A DNA stretch of 64,000 nucleotides from Flavobacterium franklandianum (GCF_007097365.1 NZ_VJZR01000001.1:124001-188000); one strand, 5' to 3'. Positions 8,683-16,472 are shown, numbered from the stretch's first letter. Made by a program: numbers and translations. The notes: a model not told the origin generated them from the sequence alone.

Positions 8683-10215
8683 ATGTCAAAGCAAGTTCGA
8701 GTGCGTTTTGCACCAAGTCCAACGGGACCTTTACATATTGGCGGAGTACGTACTGCCCTATTCAATTATTTGTTTGCCAAGAAAAACAATGGCGTTTTCT
8801 TTCTTCGAATTGAAGACACGGATCAAAATCGTTTTGTTCCTGGAGCCGAAGAATATATTATGGAATCCTTGGAATGGTTGGGAATTGCACCAGATGAAAC
8901 CATTGGAAAGAATGAAAAATTTGGTCCTTACAAACAATCCGAAAGAAAGCATTTGTACCTAAAATATGCTGATGATTTAATTAATTCTGGAAATGCGTAT
9001 TATGCTTTTGATACTGCAGAAGCATTGGATTTACATAGAAAACAACACGAAGAGCAAGGAAAAACATTTATTTACAACTGGCATAATCGCGAGAAATTAG
9101 ACACTTCTTTAGTAATTTCAGCAGAGGAAACAGCTAAAAGAATTGCCGCTGGAGAAGAATATGTCATTCGTTTTAAAACTCCAGTTGATGAAACTTTGCA
9201 ATTGCAAGACATTATTCGTGGCGAAGTAAAATTTGAAACCAATCTTTTGGATGACAAAGTTTTGTTCAAAAGCGACGGAATGCCAACCTATCATTTGGCG
9301 AATATTGTCGATGACCATTTAATGGAAACTTCCCACGTGATTCGTGGCGAAGAATGGTTGCCATCGATGCCGTTACACGTTTTGTTGTACCGAGCATTTG
9401 GTTGGGAAGCTCCCCAATTTGCACATTTACCATTGATTTTGAAACCTGTTGGAAACGGAAAATTATCAAAACGTGATGGCGATAAATTAGGATTTCCAGT
9501 TTTTCCATTAGAATGGAAAACCGAAGATGGTATTTCTTCAGGTTATAGAGAAAAAGGATTTTTCCCAGAAACGGTAATCAATTTCCTGGCTTTATTAGGT
9601 TGGAATGATGGAACGGAGCAAGAAATATTTACGTTAGAAGAATTAGTTGATAAATTTGATTTGAATAGAGTTCACAAAGCGGGAGCTAAATTTGACCCGG
9701 AGAAAAACAAGTGGTTCAATCATCAATATTTAATGAAACAAAGCGACTCAGATTTGGCAGAAGACTTCGCTCCTATTGTAGCTGAAAAAGGTTTCTCGTC
9801 TTTCGACTGCGCTCAAGGTGACACGCTCGAAATGACAAAATTGGAAAAAATAGTTTCTTTAATAAAAGAACGCGCGAATTTCGTTTCAGAATTTTGGGAT
9901 TTGAGTGATTTCTTTTTTGTGGCACCAACATCTTATGACGAGAAAGCAAGAAAGAACTGGAAGGAAGAAACACCAGCCTTAATGCAGGAATTGATTTCGG
10001 TTCTTAGCGAAATAGCCGATTTCACTTCTGTAAACATAGAAACCATCGTAAAAGACTGGATGACAAAAAACGAAATTGGAATGGGAAAAGTAATGCAACC
10101 TTTTCGATTGAGTTTGGTTGGTGCTTTAAAAGGACCACATTTATTTGACATCGTAGAACTCATTGGAAAAGAAGAAACGATAAAGAGGATTGAGACAGCG
10201 ATAGCTACTTTATAA
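8683..10215 (+). CDS. gltX: Glutamyl-tRNA synthetase
   Basis: A 510-aa class I synthetase that charges tRNA-Glu. The HIGH-type motif is PSPTGPLHIGGVRTALFNYL (residues 12-31), and the KMSKS loop appears as KLSKRDGDK (about 260-268). A separate glutaminyl-tRNA synthetase is encoded at 13.4-15.5 kb, so GltX need not mischarge tRNA-Gln. An unusual stretch at about residues 371-386 (SSFDCAQGDTLEMTK) is encoded by a sequence that looks like a short dispersed repeat (9801-9840) fitted in frame into the anticodon-binding part. The gene ends in a 17-bp tandem repeat and a strong terminator. Confidence 0.96.
   Translation: MSKQVRVRFAPSPTGPLHIGGVRTALFNYLFAKKNNGVFFLRIEDTDQNRFVPGAEEYIMESLEWLGIAPDETIGKNEKFGPYKQSERKHLYLKYADDLINSGNAYYAFDTAEALDLHRKQHEEQGKTFIYNWHNREKLDTSLVISAEETAKRIAAGEEYVIRFKTPVDETLQLQDIIRGEVKFETNLLDDKVLFKSDGMPTYHLANIVDDHLMETSHVIRGEEWLPSMPLHVLLYRAFGWEAPQFAHLPLILKPVGNGKLSKRDGDKLGFPVFPLEWKTEDGISSGYREKGFFPETVINFLALLGWNDGTEQEIFTLEELVDKFDLNRVHKAGAKFDPEKNKWFNHQYLMKQSDSDLAEDFAPIVAEKGFSSFDCAQGDTLEMTKLEKIVSLIKERANFVSEFWDLSDFFFVAPTSYDEKARKNWKEETPALMQELISVLSEIADFTSVNIETIVKDWMTKNEIGMGKVMQPFRLSLVGALKGPHLFDIVELIGKEETIKRIETAIATL
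9801..9840 (+). repeat. Short repeat element absorbed in frame into gltX
   Basis: TTTCGACTGCGCTCAAGG TGACA followed by CGCTCGAAATGACAAAA. The two pieces resemble each other in opposite halves (TCGACTGCGCTC and CGCTCGAAATGACA) and resemble a dispersed palindromic repeat common in Bacteroidota genomes, whose complement encodes CHLERSR-type peptides. It adds about 12-15 residues to GltX without a frameshift. Confidence 0.5.
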
Positions 10216-10246
10216 AAATAGCTACTTTATAAAAATAGCTACTTTA
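10201..10246 (+). repeat. 17-bp tandem repeat across the gltX stop codon
   Basis: The unit ATAGCTACTTTATAAAA is present twice in full plus a 12-bp partial third copy. The first unit contains the last four gltX codons and the TAA stop. It probably arose by replication slippage; each unit keeps a stop codon in the gltX frame. Confidence 0.8.
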
Positions 10247-10254
10247 AAAGAAGA

Positions 10255-10294
10255 AGCCCTTTCAAAGTTTAAAACTCTGAAAGGGCTATTTTTT
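10255..10294 (+). terminator. Rho-independent terminator of gltX
   Basis: The AGCCCTTTCA and TGAAAGGGCT arms, with a loop of about 13 nt, are followed by ATTTTTT. A classical stem and U-tract 40 bp after the gltX stop. Confidence 0.85.
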
Positions 10295-10390
10295 ATGGTT
10301 CAACTGGAAATGTTGTGAACATTCTTTTTTCTTAACTCTCTTAATGGTTTAAATTATTTGTCTTTCACACAAATATCAGAAGAACCTTTA

Positions 10391-11029
10391 TTATAAATAA
10401 ATAATCAAATTCCCATTTACTATTCCAGGATTTCCTTTAAAATTATAACCTAAATTTTGGCTGTTCAAATTTCCAAGCATATTATTCAAACCATATTGGT
10501 AGGAAACATTCAAGCGAACGTGTCGAACTCCGGCTGTGATTCCAACTGTTGGATAAAAATTAAATTGAGAAATAGCCACAATATCTTTGGCCAATAAAGT
10601 AGTTCCAGAAATGATATTATTTTGTTGATCTTTTTCTACATTTAACTTTCCGTTAATTTGTAATAGAGGTCCAAACTCTACACTCAAATGATTTTCGACA
10701 ATTTTGTAACTCAATTGCAAGGATATTTGAGCAGATGCTAATTTATAATTGGTGTCTTCCGATATAAAAATTCTCTTTGTAGCTACCGAAAAATTGTTTT
10801 CGCTAAACTGCATCGCATAAACCATATCCCAATCGTTATAGAAATTTCCTCTCATCGAAAGTCCTCCATTCCAACCTGTTCCTGGTTTTGTTTGAAAATT
10901 ATTGGTATTTAACGTAAATTGATTAACACCAAAAAAAATCCCAATCCTATTGGCATCTCGATACTGATATTGAGCAAAACCAGCCATCGAAATAAAGATA
11001 AAAACTGTTATAAAATATAATCTTTTCAT
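10391..11029 (-). CDS. Outer-membrane beta-barrel protein
   Basis: The protein has 212 aa from the ATG at 11029. The in-frame ATG eight codons upstream is less likely, since MKRLYFITVFIFISMAGFAQ from 11029 is a clean signal peptide. The mature part alternates hydrophobic and polar residues with aromatic ends, as in small porin-like or OmpW/OmpA-type barrels (the Bacteroidota outer membrane beta-barrel domain), and ends in hydrophobic GNLIIYL. No ligand can be inferred. It is transcribed divergently from the stomatin-like gene, and both have TAnnTTTG elements in the 80-bp spacer. Confidence 0.75.
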   Translation of the reverse strand: MKRLYFITVFIFISMAGFAQYQYRDANRIGIFFGVNQFTLNTNNFQTKPGTGWNGGLSMRGNFYNDWDMVYAMQFSENNFSVATKRIFISEDTNYKLASAQISLQLSYKIVENHLSVEFGPLLQINGKLNVEKDQQNNIISGTTLLAKDIVAISQFNFYPTVGITAGVRHVRLNVSYQYGLNNMLGNLNSQNLGYNFKGNPGIVNGNLIIYL

Positions 11030-11050
11030 AAAATTAAAACTAAAAAAGAG

Positions 11051-11058
11051 CAAACCTA
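11051..11058 (-). promoter_or_regulatory. -7 element (TAGGTTTG) for the barrel protein
   Basis: A TAnnTTTG match on the minus strand 21 nt upstream of ATG 11029. It supports the shorter start, because the longer open frame would begin almost at the promoter. Confidence 0.5.
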
Positions 11059-11061
11059 AAG

Positions 11062-11069
11062 TATTTTTG
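11062..11069 (+). promoter_or_regulatory. -7 element (TATTTTTG) for the SPFH gene
   Basis: A TAnnTTTG match 40 nt upstream of the SPFH start codon in the divergent spacer. No clear -33 TTG. Confidence 0.4.
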
Positions 11070-11109
11070 TAATTTAACAGTGATTTTTTTAACTTAAATT
11101 AAACTCTTT

Positions 11110-12081
11110 ATGGATCCTTTATTAATTGTTATTATTGTTTTCGGACTATTTATTTTCTTGTCTTCTTTTTTTACTGTTAAACAGCAAACCGCCGTTATCA
11201 TTGAGCGTTTTGGTAAGTTTTTAAGCATCAGACAATCTGGATTGCAACTCAAAATTCCATTGATTGATAGAATTGCAGGACGTGTAAATTTAAAAATCCA
11301 ACAATTAGACGTTATCATCGAAACCAAAACCAAAGATAATGTTTTTGTAAAACTAAAAGTATCTGTACAGTTTATGGTCGTAAAAGAAACCGTTTATGAT
11401 GCTTTCTACAAACTAGAATATCCACACGACCAAATCACTTCTTATGTATTTGATGTGGTTCGTGCCGAAGTTCCAAAACTGAAATTAGATGATGTTTTTG
11501 AAAGAAAAGACGATATTGCCATTGCTGTAAAAAGAGAATTGAACGAAGCAATGACGACTTATGGCTATACCATTATCAATACATTGGTTACCGATATTGA
11601 TCCAGATATTCAGGTAAAAAATGCGATGAATAGAATAAATGCTGCCGATAGAGAAAAAACTGTGGCTGAATTTGAAGCAGAAGCCTCAAGAATTAGAATT
11701 GTGGCCAAAGCCCAAGCAGAAGCCGAAAGTAAAAAATTACAAGGGCAAGGAATCGCCGACCAAAGACGTGAAATTGCTCGCGGATTGGTAGAAAGTGTGG
11801 ATGTTTTGAACAAAGTAGGAATCAATTCGCAAGAAGCTTCGGCATTGATTGTGGTGACACAACATTACGATACTTTACAAGCTATTGGCGCAGACACTAA
11901 TTCTAATTTGATATTGTTGCCTAATTCGCCACAAGCAGGAAGTGATATGTTGAACAATATGGTAGCGTCCTTTTCAGCTTCGAACCAAGTGGGCGAAATG
12001 ATGAAAAAAACCAAAAGAATAAAACCCGCAGCCCATCCTACAGATTATGTAGAACCTGAGGAACCCGAAACTGAGGTTTAA
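11110..12081 (+). CDS. SPFH/band-7 (stomatin-like, paraslipin type) membrane protein
   Basis: A 323-aa protein. A single N-terminal membrane segment (about residues 3-20) precedes a band-7 domain that begins with KQQTAVIIERFGKF and includes the AINRI-type region here written NAMNRINAADREKTVAEFEAEASRIRIVAKAQAEAESKKLQGQGIADQR, given as positions about 175-225 of the protein. Family members oligomerise on the cytoplasmic membrane and organise protease or lipid microdomains. No NfeD-type partner gene adjoins it. It ends at a bidirectional terminator. Confidence 0.88.
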   Translation: MDPLLIVIIVFGLFIFLSSFFTVKQQTAVIIERFGKFLSIRQSGLQLKIPLIDRIAGRVNLKIQQLDVIIETKTKDNVFVKLKVSVQFMVVKETVYDAFYKLEYPHDQITSYVFDVVRAEVPKLKLDDVFERKDDIAIAVKRELNEAMTTYGYTIINTLVTDIDPDIQVKNAMNRINAADREKTVAEFEAEASRIRIVAKAQAEAESKKLQGQGIADQRREIARGLVESVDVLNKVGINSQEASALIVVTQHYDTLQAIGADTNSNLILLPNSPQAGSDMLNNMVASFSASNQVGEMMKKTKRIKPAAHPTDYVEPEEPETEV

Positions 12082-12091
12082 TATTAAACAA

Positions 12092-12116
12092 AAAAAGAGG
12101 CTTAATCGCCTCTTTT
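12092..12116. terminator. Bidirectional terminator after the SPFH gene and the YtxH cluster
   Basis: AAAAAGAGGC, loop TTAATC, then GCCTCTTTTT: a symmetric stem with A-tract and T-tract, so it can work for both converging transcripts. It overlaps the last codons of the 84-aa minus-strand gene. Confidence 0.8.
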
Positions 12117-12356
12117 TCTTTTTGTAATCCAATTGATTATCAAAGGTATTGCTATGTTGAGAATAGTACCTGAATAGCCCGATAAGATCGTTTTATAATC
12201 TCCAATAAATCCTTTTAACAAGTTTATTGGCAACAGACTTTCTTTTGTCTTTTCAACATTTAAAACAATTCGTTTAAGATTGAGTTCCTTTTCCACTTTC
12301 AGAATTTCTAGTTCTAATTCGATTTGTGAGTAGGACGAATATTTTTTAGTCTCCAT
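12102..12356 (-). CDS. Small hypothetical protein, third gene of the YtxH/holin-like cluster
   Basis: 84 aa. The N-terminal half is charged and helical (SYSQIELELEILKVEKELNL), and the C-terminal half is hydrophobic (SGYSGTILNIAIPLIINWI), suggesting a short membrane-anchored peptide. It starts 3 nt after the stop of the holin-like gene and reads in the same direction, so the three genes 13080-12102 look like one operon. No known domain is recognised, and its function is unknown. Confidence 0.6.
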   Translation of the reverse strand: METKKYSSYSQIELELEILKVEKELNLKRIVLNVEKTKESLLPINLLKGFIGDYKTILSGYSGTILNIAIPLIINWITKRKRGD

Positions 12357-12359
12357 ACT

Positions 12360-12710
12360 TTAGTCGTTAAAAAAGATTTCTGAAAATTTCTCTAAAATTG
12401 GTCCTTCAACGATTTTATCTTTAATTAAAAACAAAAGTCCCGAAATGACTAAATAAATTCCAGCTATAATTAGAAATCCTAATGCATAACTATCCAACGC
12501 TGTACCAATAGCAAAAGCTCCTGCAACAGAACAAAAGAATAAAACCATCGTCAATGCCATTGCAATTAACGCAAATTTTAACATCATCGTGGTCGATTTC
12601 ATCGCCACCTTAAAACCCCATAACTTATAATAAGCTACACTGTTTTCGATATATGCTTGCGCTTCTTTTTGAATGTCTTCGGTATGTTCTTTTAGTTCTT
12701 CGAAAGCCAT
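12360..12710 (-). CDS. Phage-holin-superfamily / DUF1469-like membrane protein
   Basis: 116 aa. A helical N-terminus (EELKEHTEDIQKEAQAYIENSV) precedes two long hydrophobic segments (about residues 35-65 and 75-98). This layout fits the holin superfamily III/DUF1469 proteins that are chromosomal stress-related membrane proteins in Bacteroidota rather than lysis proteins. It sits between YtxH and an 84-aa gene in a tight operon. No lysis or phage genes are nearby. Confidence 0.65.
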   Translation of the reverse strand: MAFEELKEHTEDIQKEAQAYIENSVAYYKLWGFKVAMKSTTMMLKFALIAMALTMVLFFCSVAGAFAIGTALDSYALGFLIIAGIYLVISGLLFLIKDKIVEGPILEKFSEIFFND

Positions 12711-12729
12711 AGATTAGTATTTAGAATAT

Positions 12730-13080
12730 TTAATTTTCGTGATTAGCCATTTGCTTTTTTTGAAGTTTGGCGTTTTGTTCTTTCAAATTAGCCAACTTTG
12801 TTTCCAAGAAAGAAATAACATCTTCGGTTTTATGACTCATATTAGAAACCATTTCTTCGTAGGTTTCTTCCATATTGTGTTTTGATCCCGCAAACTTATT
12901 TCTCAATTGATGCGTTACATCTTCAAATTTGTGTTTTAAATTATCTTTAGCATCATCTAAACCATCTTTAATTTTTTCTCTGGTTTTTGAACCTTTGTCA
13001 GGAGCAAATAAAATTCCTACTCCTGCTCCAATCGCTGCACCTAATAAAAGTGCCAATACTGAATTTGTGTTATTTGACAT
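12730..13080 (-). CDS. YtxH-domain general stress-type protein
   Basis: 116 aa. The N-terminal hydrophobic glycine-rich segment ([26 protein letters not shown]) is the YtxH signature, followed by an amphipathic coiled coil ([20 protein letters not shown]). YtxH proteins are often stress-induced in other bacteria. It is the first gene of a three-gene operon running to 12102. The 283-bp region upstream to the glnS end contains no gene that can be supported. Confidence 0.75.
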   Translation of the reverse strand: MSNNTNSVLALLLGAAIGAGVGILFAPDKGSKTREKIKDGLDDAKDNLKHKFEDVTHQLRNKFAGSKHNMEETYEEMVSNMSHKTEDVISFLETKLANLKEQNAKLQKKQMANHEN

Positions 13081-13327
13081 CGTTTTTAGAATTAAAATTA
13101 ATAATACCTAAAATTACAAACTTTATCAACACCGCAATGTTAATAAGGCGTTAAAGTGAATTAAATTCGATTCAAAACCCAAATAAGCCACCGTTTTTTA
13201 AAGAACTATTTAGAAACAACAAAACACCTGTAAAACTTAAAAAAATCCCTTAAAATCAATTTATGAAAGTCGTTTTTGATTGCTAAAGTTGATGTAATTT
13301 ACAAAAGCTATCACAAAAACAAATGAT

Positions 13328-13356
13328 AAAAAAAAACGCTCCTAAAAGCGCTTTTG
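13328..13356 (-). terminator. Probable terminator of glnS
   Basis: On the minus strand, AAGCGCTTTTAGGAGCG is followed by a run of nine T residues, just downstream of the glnS stop. The stem is imperfect. Confidence 0.5.
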
Positions 13357-13363
13357 ATAGTTT

Positions 13364-15484
13364 TTATTTATTTAAAACTTGTTCGATAAATTCCGATTCT
13401 CTTTCGGTTGTGGTTTTCGTCGGATTGGATTTTAATTTTAAAATTTCGGCTGCAAAGGAATTTACAAAATCCGATTCGTATTCTAAATTCAGTAAATTCA
13501 AAAGTGCTCTCGATCGAACAAATGTTGATTCACTTCTAAGAGACATCAAATACAATTTGGTTAAATCTTCTTTTTCAAAATCAGCCGATTTTAAACTGGA
13601 ATATTTCAAAATAAATTGGGCAAACAACAAAGAAGTTTTATTGTTATTGATATTCTTTTTGAAAGAATTTTGCAATAAACTATAATTAGCAATTCCGGAT
13701 AAGGTCTCGCCTATCGCTTTTCGTATAACGATACGCTCTTCTCTGGTTCCAACTTTGAAATATTTGTTGATTTCCTTTAAAGCATTATTGATACTGTTTT
13801 CTTCTTTTTTTCCTTTTTCTTCCCAAGCATCTTTAAGTCCAACCGTTTTGTTAAACACTAATTTTTCAGCAGTTGAATCTTTATCAACATTAAAATAACC
13901 TAAACGTTGAAACTGGAATTTATCTCCAGATTTTGCCGAAGAAAGACTTGGTTCTACAAATCCTTTAATAATTTGCAAAGATTTGGAATTCATAAAATCT
14001 AAAAAATCTTTTTCTTTATGACTGTCTGGCGCTTCGTCTATAAAAAGTCGGTCATACAAACGAACTTCTGCTTCCACAGCGTGTTGGATTGAAACCCAAT
14101 GCAAGGTTCCCGCCACTTTTCTCTTAGCCGCTTCACTCCCACTTCCGCTCAAAGAATCGGTGTCATAAGTGACGTGAATTTCAATACAATTTCCTTCCGA
14201 ATCTTTTATAATTTTCTCTGCTTTGATAATATACGCATTTTTCAATCGTACTTCATTTCCTAAAGACAAACGGAAAAACTTGGCTGGAGCCACTTCGAGA
14301 AAATCTTCTCTTTCGATGTATAATTCTTTCGAAAAAGGTACTTTTCTAAAACCGGCGCCTTCCTCTTCTTGGTTGTTTTCGGCATCCAAAAGTTCTTCCT
14401 GTCCAACTGGATAATTGGTAATTATCACTTTTACTGGATCTAAAACCGCCATTACTCTTGGAGCCGTTTTGTTTAAATCTTCACGCAAACAAAACTCCAA
14501 AAGTGAAACATCAATGATATTTTCTCTTTTGGCTACACCTATAATATCACAGAATTTACGAATAGAATTGGCTGTATAACCTCTTCTTCTCAATCCAGAA
14601 ATTGTAGGCATTCTTGGATCATCCCAGCCATTTACAATATTTTCTTTAACCAATTGCAACAGTTTTCGCTTGCTCATTACGGTGTAATTCAAGTTCAAAC
14701 GGGCAAATTCATATTGGTTCGGTCTTACTTTCTTGTCATCATAAATTTGGTCTAAAAACCAATTGTATAATTCCCTATGCATTACAAATTCCAACGTGCA
14801 AATGGAGTGTGAAATTTGTTCGATATAATCACTTTGGCCGTGAGCGAAATCATACATTGGATAGATTTTCCAATCATTTCCTGTTCTGTGATGATGACGG
14901 TGCAAAACCCGGTACATCAAAGGATCACGCATCAACATATTAGTTGAAGACATATCAATTTTAGCTCGTAAAACGTGACTTCCTTCTGGGAAATCGCCTT
15001 TTTTCATTGCTTCGAACAAAGTCAAATTTTCTTCAACCGAACGATTTCTGTACGGTCCATCCACACCTGGTTGTGTTGGTGTTCCTTTTTGAGTCGCCAT
15101 ATCCTCAGAAGATTGACTGTCAACATAGGCTTTTCCTTTTTTGATCATCAATATAGCCCAATCGTACAACTGCTGAAAATAATCAGAAGCATAACGTTCT
15201 TCGGCCCAATTGAAGCCCAACCATTGCAAATCTTCTTTGATAGCATCAACATATTCCTGCTCTTCTTTGGCTGGATTGGTATCGTCAAAACGCAAATTAA
15301 CTGGCGCATTGTACTTTAGTCCCAAACCAAAATTCAAGCAAATGGATTTGGCGTGACCAATATGTAAATATCCATTAGGCTCAGGCGGAAAACGGAAACG
15401 TAATTTATCTTTGGGAAAACCGCTTGCTAGACTGTCTTCAATAATTTGTTCTATAAAATGAAGTGATTTCTCTTCGGTTGACAT
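13364..15484 (-). CDS. glnS: Glutaminyl-tRNA synthetase with C-terminal helical extension
   Basis: 706 aa from ATG 15484 (MSTEEKSLHF). A further in-frame ATG lies seven codons upstream, but the -7 box at 15503-15510 overlaps it, so 15484 is preferred. The class I signature is FPPEPNGYLHIGHAKS, and the KMSKS loop appears as VMSKRKLLQLV. The catalytic core and the two-barrel anticodon domain account for about 555 residues, as in E. coli. The remaining roughly 150 C-terminal residues are helical and rich in Lys, Asn and Ser, and may be a YqeY/GatB-like tail, which would add tRNA affinity. With GltX it gives direct Gln-tRNA synthesis. Confidence 0.95.
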   Translation of the reverse strand: MSTEEKSLHFIEQIIEDSLASGFPKDKLRFRFPPEPNGYLHIGHAKSICLNFGLGLKYNAPVNLRFDDTNPAKEEQEYVDAIKEDLQWLGFNWAEERYASDYFQQLYDWAILMIKKGKAYVDSQSSEDMATQKGTPTQPGVDGPYRNRSVEENLTLFEAMKKGDFPEGSHVLRAKIDMSSTNMLMRDPLMYRVLHRHHHRTGNDWKIYPMYDFAHGQSDYIEQISHSICTLEFVMHRELYNWFLDQIYDDKKVRPNQYEFARLNLNYTVMSKRKLLQLVKENIVNGWDDPRMPTISGLRRRGYTANSIRKFCDIIGVAKRENIIDVSLLEFCLREDLNKTAPRVMAVLDPVKVIITNYPVGQEELLDAENNQEEEGAGFRKVPFSKELYIEREDFLEVAPAKFFRLSLGNEVRLKNAYIIKAEKIIKDSEGNCIEIHVTYDTDSLSGSGSEAAKRKVAGTLHWVSIQHAVEAEVRLYDRLFIDEAPDSHKEKDFLDFMNSKSLQIIKGFVEPSLSSAKSGDKFQFQRLGYFNVDKDSTAEKLVFNKTVGLKDAWEEKGKKEENSINNALKEINKYFKVGTREERIVIRKAIGETLSGIANYSLLQNSFKKNINNNKTSLLFAQFILKYSSLKSADFEKEDLTKLYLMSLRSESTFVRSRALLNLLNLEYESDFVNSFAAEILKLKSNPTKTTTERESEFIEQVLNK

Positions 15485-15502
15485 AATTTTGTTTAATTTT
15501 AG

Positions 15503-15510
15503 CAAAGGTA
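15503..15510 (-). promoter_or_regulatory. -7 element (TACCTTTG) of glnS
   Basis: A perfect TAnnTTTG match on the minus strand, 18 nt upstream of ATG 15484. It decides in favour of that start codon. Confidence 0.65.
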
Positions 15511-15515
15511 AAAAA

Positions 15516-15594
15516 GTTTAAGGTTTAAAGTTTAAAGTTTCATTAGAAACCTATAAAAAGTTAACAACACAACCTTAAACTTTAAACTTTAAAC
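15516..15594. repeat. Inverted pair of TTTAAAG-unit repeats
   Basis: The glnS-folB spacer contains GTTTAAGGTTTAAAGTTT followed about 30 bp later by the inverted series CCTTAAACTTTAAACTTT. A further run of the same unit lies at 16021-16048 upstream of tRNA-Cys. The two arms can pair over about 20 bp. Function unknown. Confidence 0.6.
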
Positions 15595-15602
15595 AAAAAA
15601 TT

Positions 15603-15962
15603 ATGGGAATTATAAAACTAAAAAACATCCGTACTTACTCTTATCACGGTTGCTTAATCGAAGAAGGAAAAATAGGCTCTGATTATTCTGTTGATTTAGA
15701 AGTGAAAACCGATTTACGTAAATCAGCTCTGTCCGATAATCTAGAAGATACGGTTGATTATGTGTTTTTGAACCGCATTGTCGAGGAAGAAATGGCTATC
15801 AGATCCAACCTTTTGGAAAATGTTGCCCACCGAATTATTAAAAGAATTTTCGATGAAGTGGCGGCTATTTCAAGAATTACTTTAGCAGTTTCTAAACTAA
15901 ATCCTCCTATTGGTGGTGATGTTGAAGCAGTTACTATAGAAATGGAAGAATACAGGAATTAA
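15603..15962 (+). CDS. folB: Dihydroneopterin aldolase
   Basis: 119 aa, the usual length. It catalyses conversion of 7,8-dihydroneopterin to 6-hydroxymethyl-7,8-dihydropterin in folate synthesis. The protein opens with IKLKNIRTYSYHGCLIEEGKIGSDYSVDLEV, where the YHG-x6-G pattern is the family hallmark, and DYVFLNRIVEEEM and LLENVAHRI follow; the catalytic Lys is likely in AVSKLNPPIGGDVEAVTIEM. It is divergent from glnS and upstream of tRNA-Cys, with no other folate gene nearby. Confidence 0.9.
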   Translation: MGIIKLKNIRTYSYHGCLIEEGKIGSDYSVDLEVKTDLRKSALSDNLEDTVDYVFLNRIVEEEMAIRSNLLENVAHRIIKRIFDEVAAISRITLAVSKLNPPIGGDVEAVTIEMEEYRN

Positions 15963-16053
15963 GATTTCAGAGTGCAGAATTAATATTTCAGATTGAAGAA
16001 AATAGAAAACAAAAATTTTTAAACTTTAAACTTTAAACTTTTAAACTTTTACT

Positions 16054-16061
16054 TATATTTG
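16054..16061 (+). promoter_or_regulatory. -7 element (TATATTTG) of tRNA-Cys
   Basis: A TAnnTTTG match 17 nt upstream of the mature tRNA 5' end, which places the start point a few bases before the tRNA. Confidence 0.6.
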
Positions 16062-16078
16062 CACACCATTAAATAAAT

Positions 16079-16149
16079 GGCGTCGTGGCCGAGCGGCTAG
16101 GCTGGGCTCTGCAAAAGCTCCTACTCCGGTTCGAATCCGGACGATGCCT
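16079..16149 (+). tRNA. tRNA-Cys (GCA)
   Basis: A 71-nt cloverleaf. The acceptor arms GGCGTCG and CGATGCC pair with one G-T wobble, the anticodon loop contains CTGCAAA (anticodon GCA), and the T arm TCCGG-TTCGAAT-CCGGA pairs fully. Position 73 is T, the known discriminator identity base of cysteine tRNAs. The CCA end is not encoded. Degenerate copies of its 3' part follow downstream. Confidence 0.95.
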
Positions 16150-16153
16150 CTAA

Positions 16154-16182
16154 AACCTTCAAGGAAACTTGGAGGTTTTTTT
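16154..16182 (+). terminator. Terminator of tRNA-Cys
   Basis: AACCTTCAAG, loop GAAA, CTTGGAGGTT, then a T-run. It starts 5 nt after the tRNA. Confidence 0.85.
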
Positions 16183-16214
16183 ATGGTTAATTTTTAGTGA
16201 AAAATTAGGTAAAG

Positions 16215-16472
16215 TTATGGTTCGAATCCAGACTATACCTCTGAAACCTTCAAGGAAAATTGAGGGTTTTTTTGTGGTTAATTTTAGAAAAATTAAGTAA
16301 AGATAATACTCCGGTTCTCCCGAAGCTTCGGGACGGACGATGCCTCAAGAAGAGATACAGAAATGTGTCTCTTTTTTTGTTTTAGATTAGACAATTTTTA
16401 AAAATTTGTCTAATCTTATGGTTGGAATCCAGACAAAGACTCTAAAAACTTCAAGTAAACTTGAGGGTTTTT
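16215..16472 (+). repeat. Three degenerate tandem copies of the tRNA-Cys 3' half plus terminator
   Basis: After the real gene, the T-arm/acceptor/terminator segment recurs. Copy 2 (16215-16275) has GGTTCGAATCCAGACTATACC and the same AAACCTTCAAGG hairpin, split here for reading. Copy 3 (16304-16378) has ACTCCGGTTC, a palindrome, then CGGACGATGCCTC and a different hairpin. Copy 4 (16414-16472) has GGTTGGAATCCAGAC and the TTCAAGTAAACTTGAGGG hairpin. None has a 5' half, so none is a functional tRNA. The pattern fits repeated integration/excision at a tRNA 3' end or tandem duplication. This fills the stretch between tRNA-Cys and the next gene. Confidence 0.8.
16318..16333. repeat. 16-nt perfect palindrome inserted in a tRNA-Cys remnant
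   Basis: TCCCGAAGCTTCGGGA replaces the T-loop bases GAATC of remnant copy 3, with CCGGTTC before it and CGGACGATGCC after it both intact. Related palindromes occur at 38003-38018 and 56726-56741. Confidence 0.8.

Noticed and set aside
12360..12710. Evidence of a prophage from the holin-like gene
   Set aside because: No endolysin, capsid, tail or integrase nearby; the family is chromosomal in Bacteroidota.
16304..16346. A second functional tRNA-Cys
   Set aside because: The 5' half is missing and the T-loop is replaced by a palindrome.
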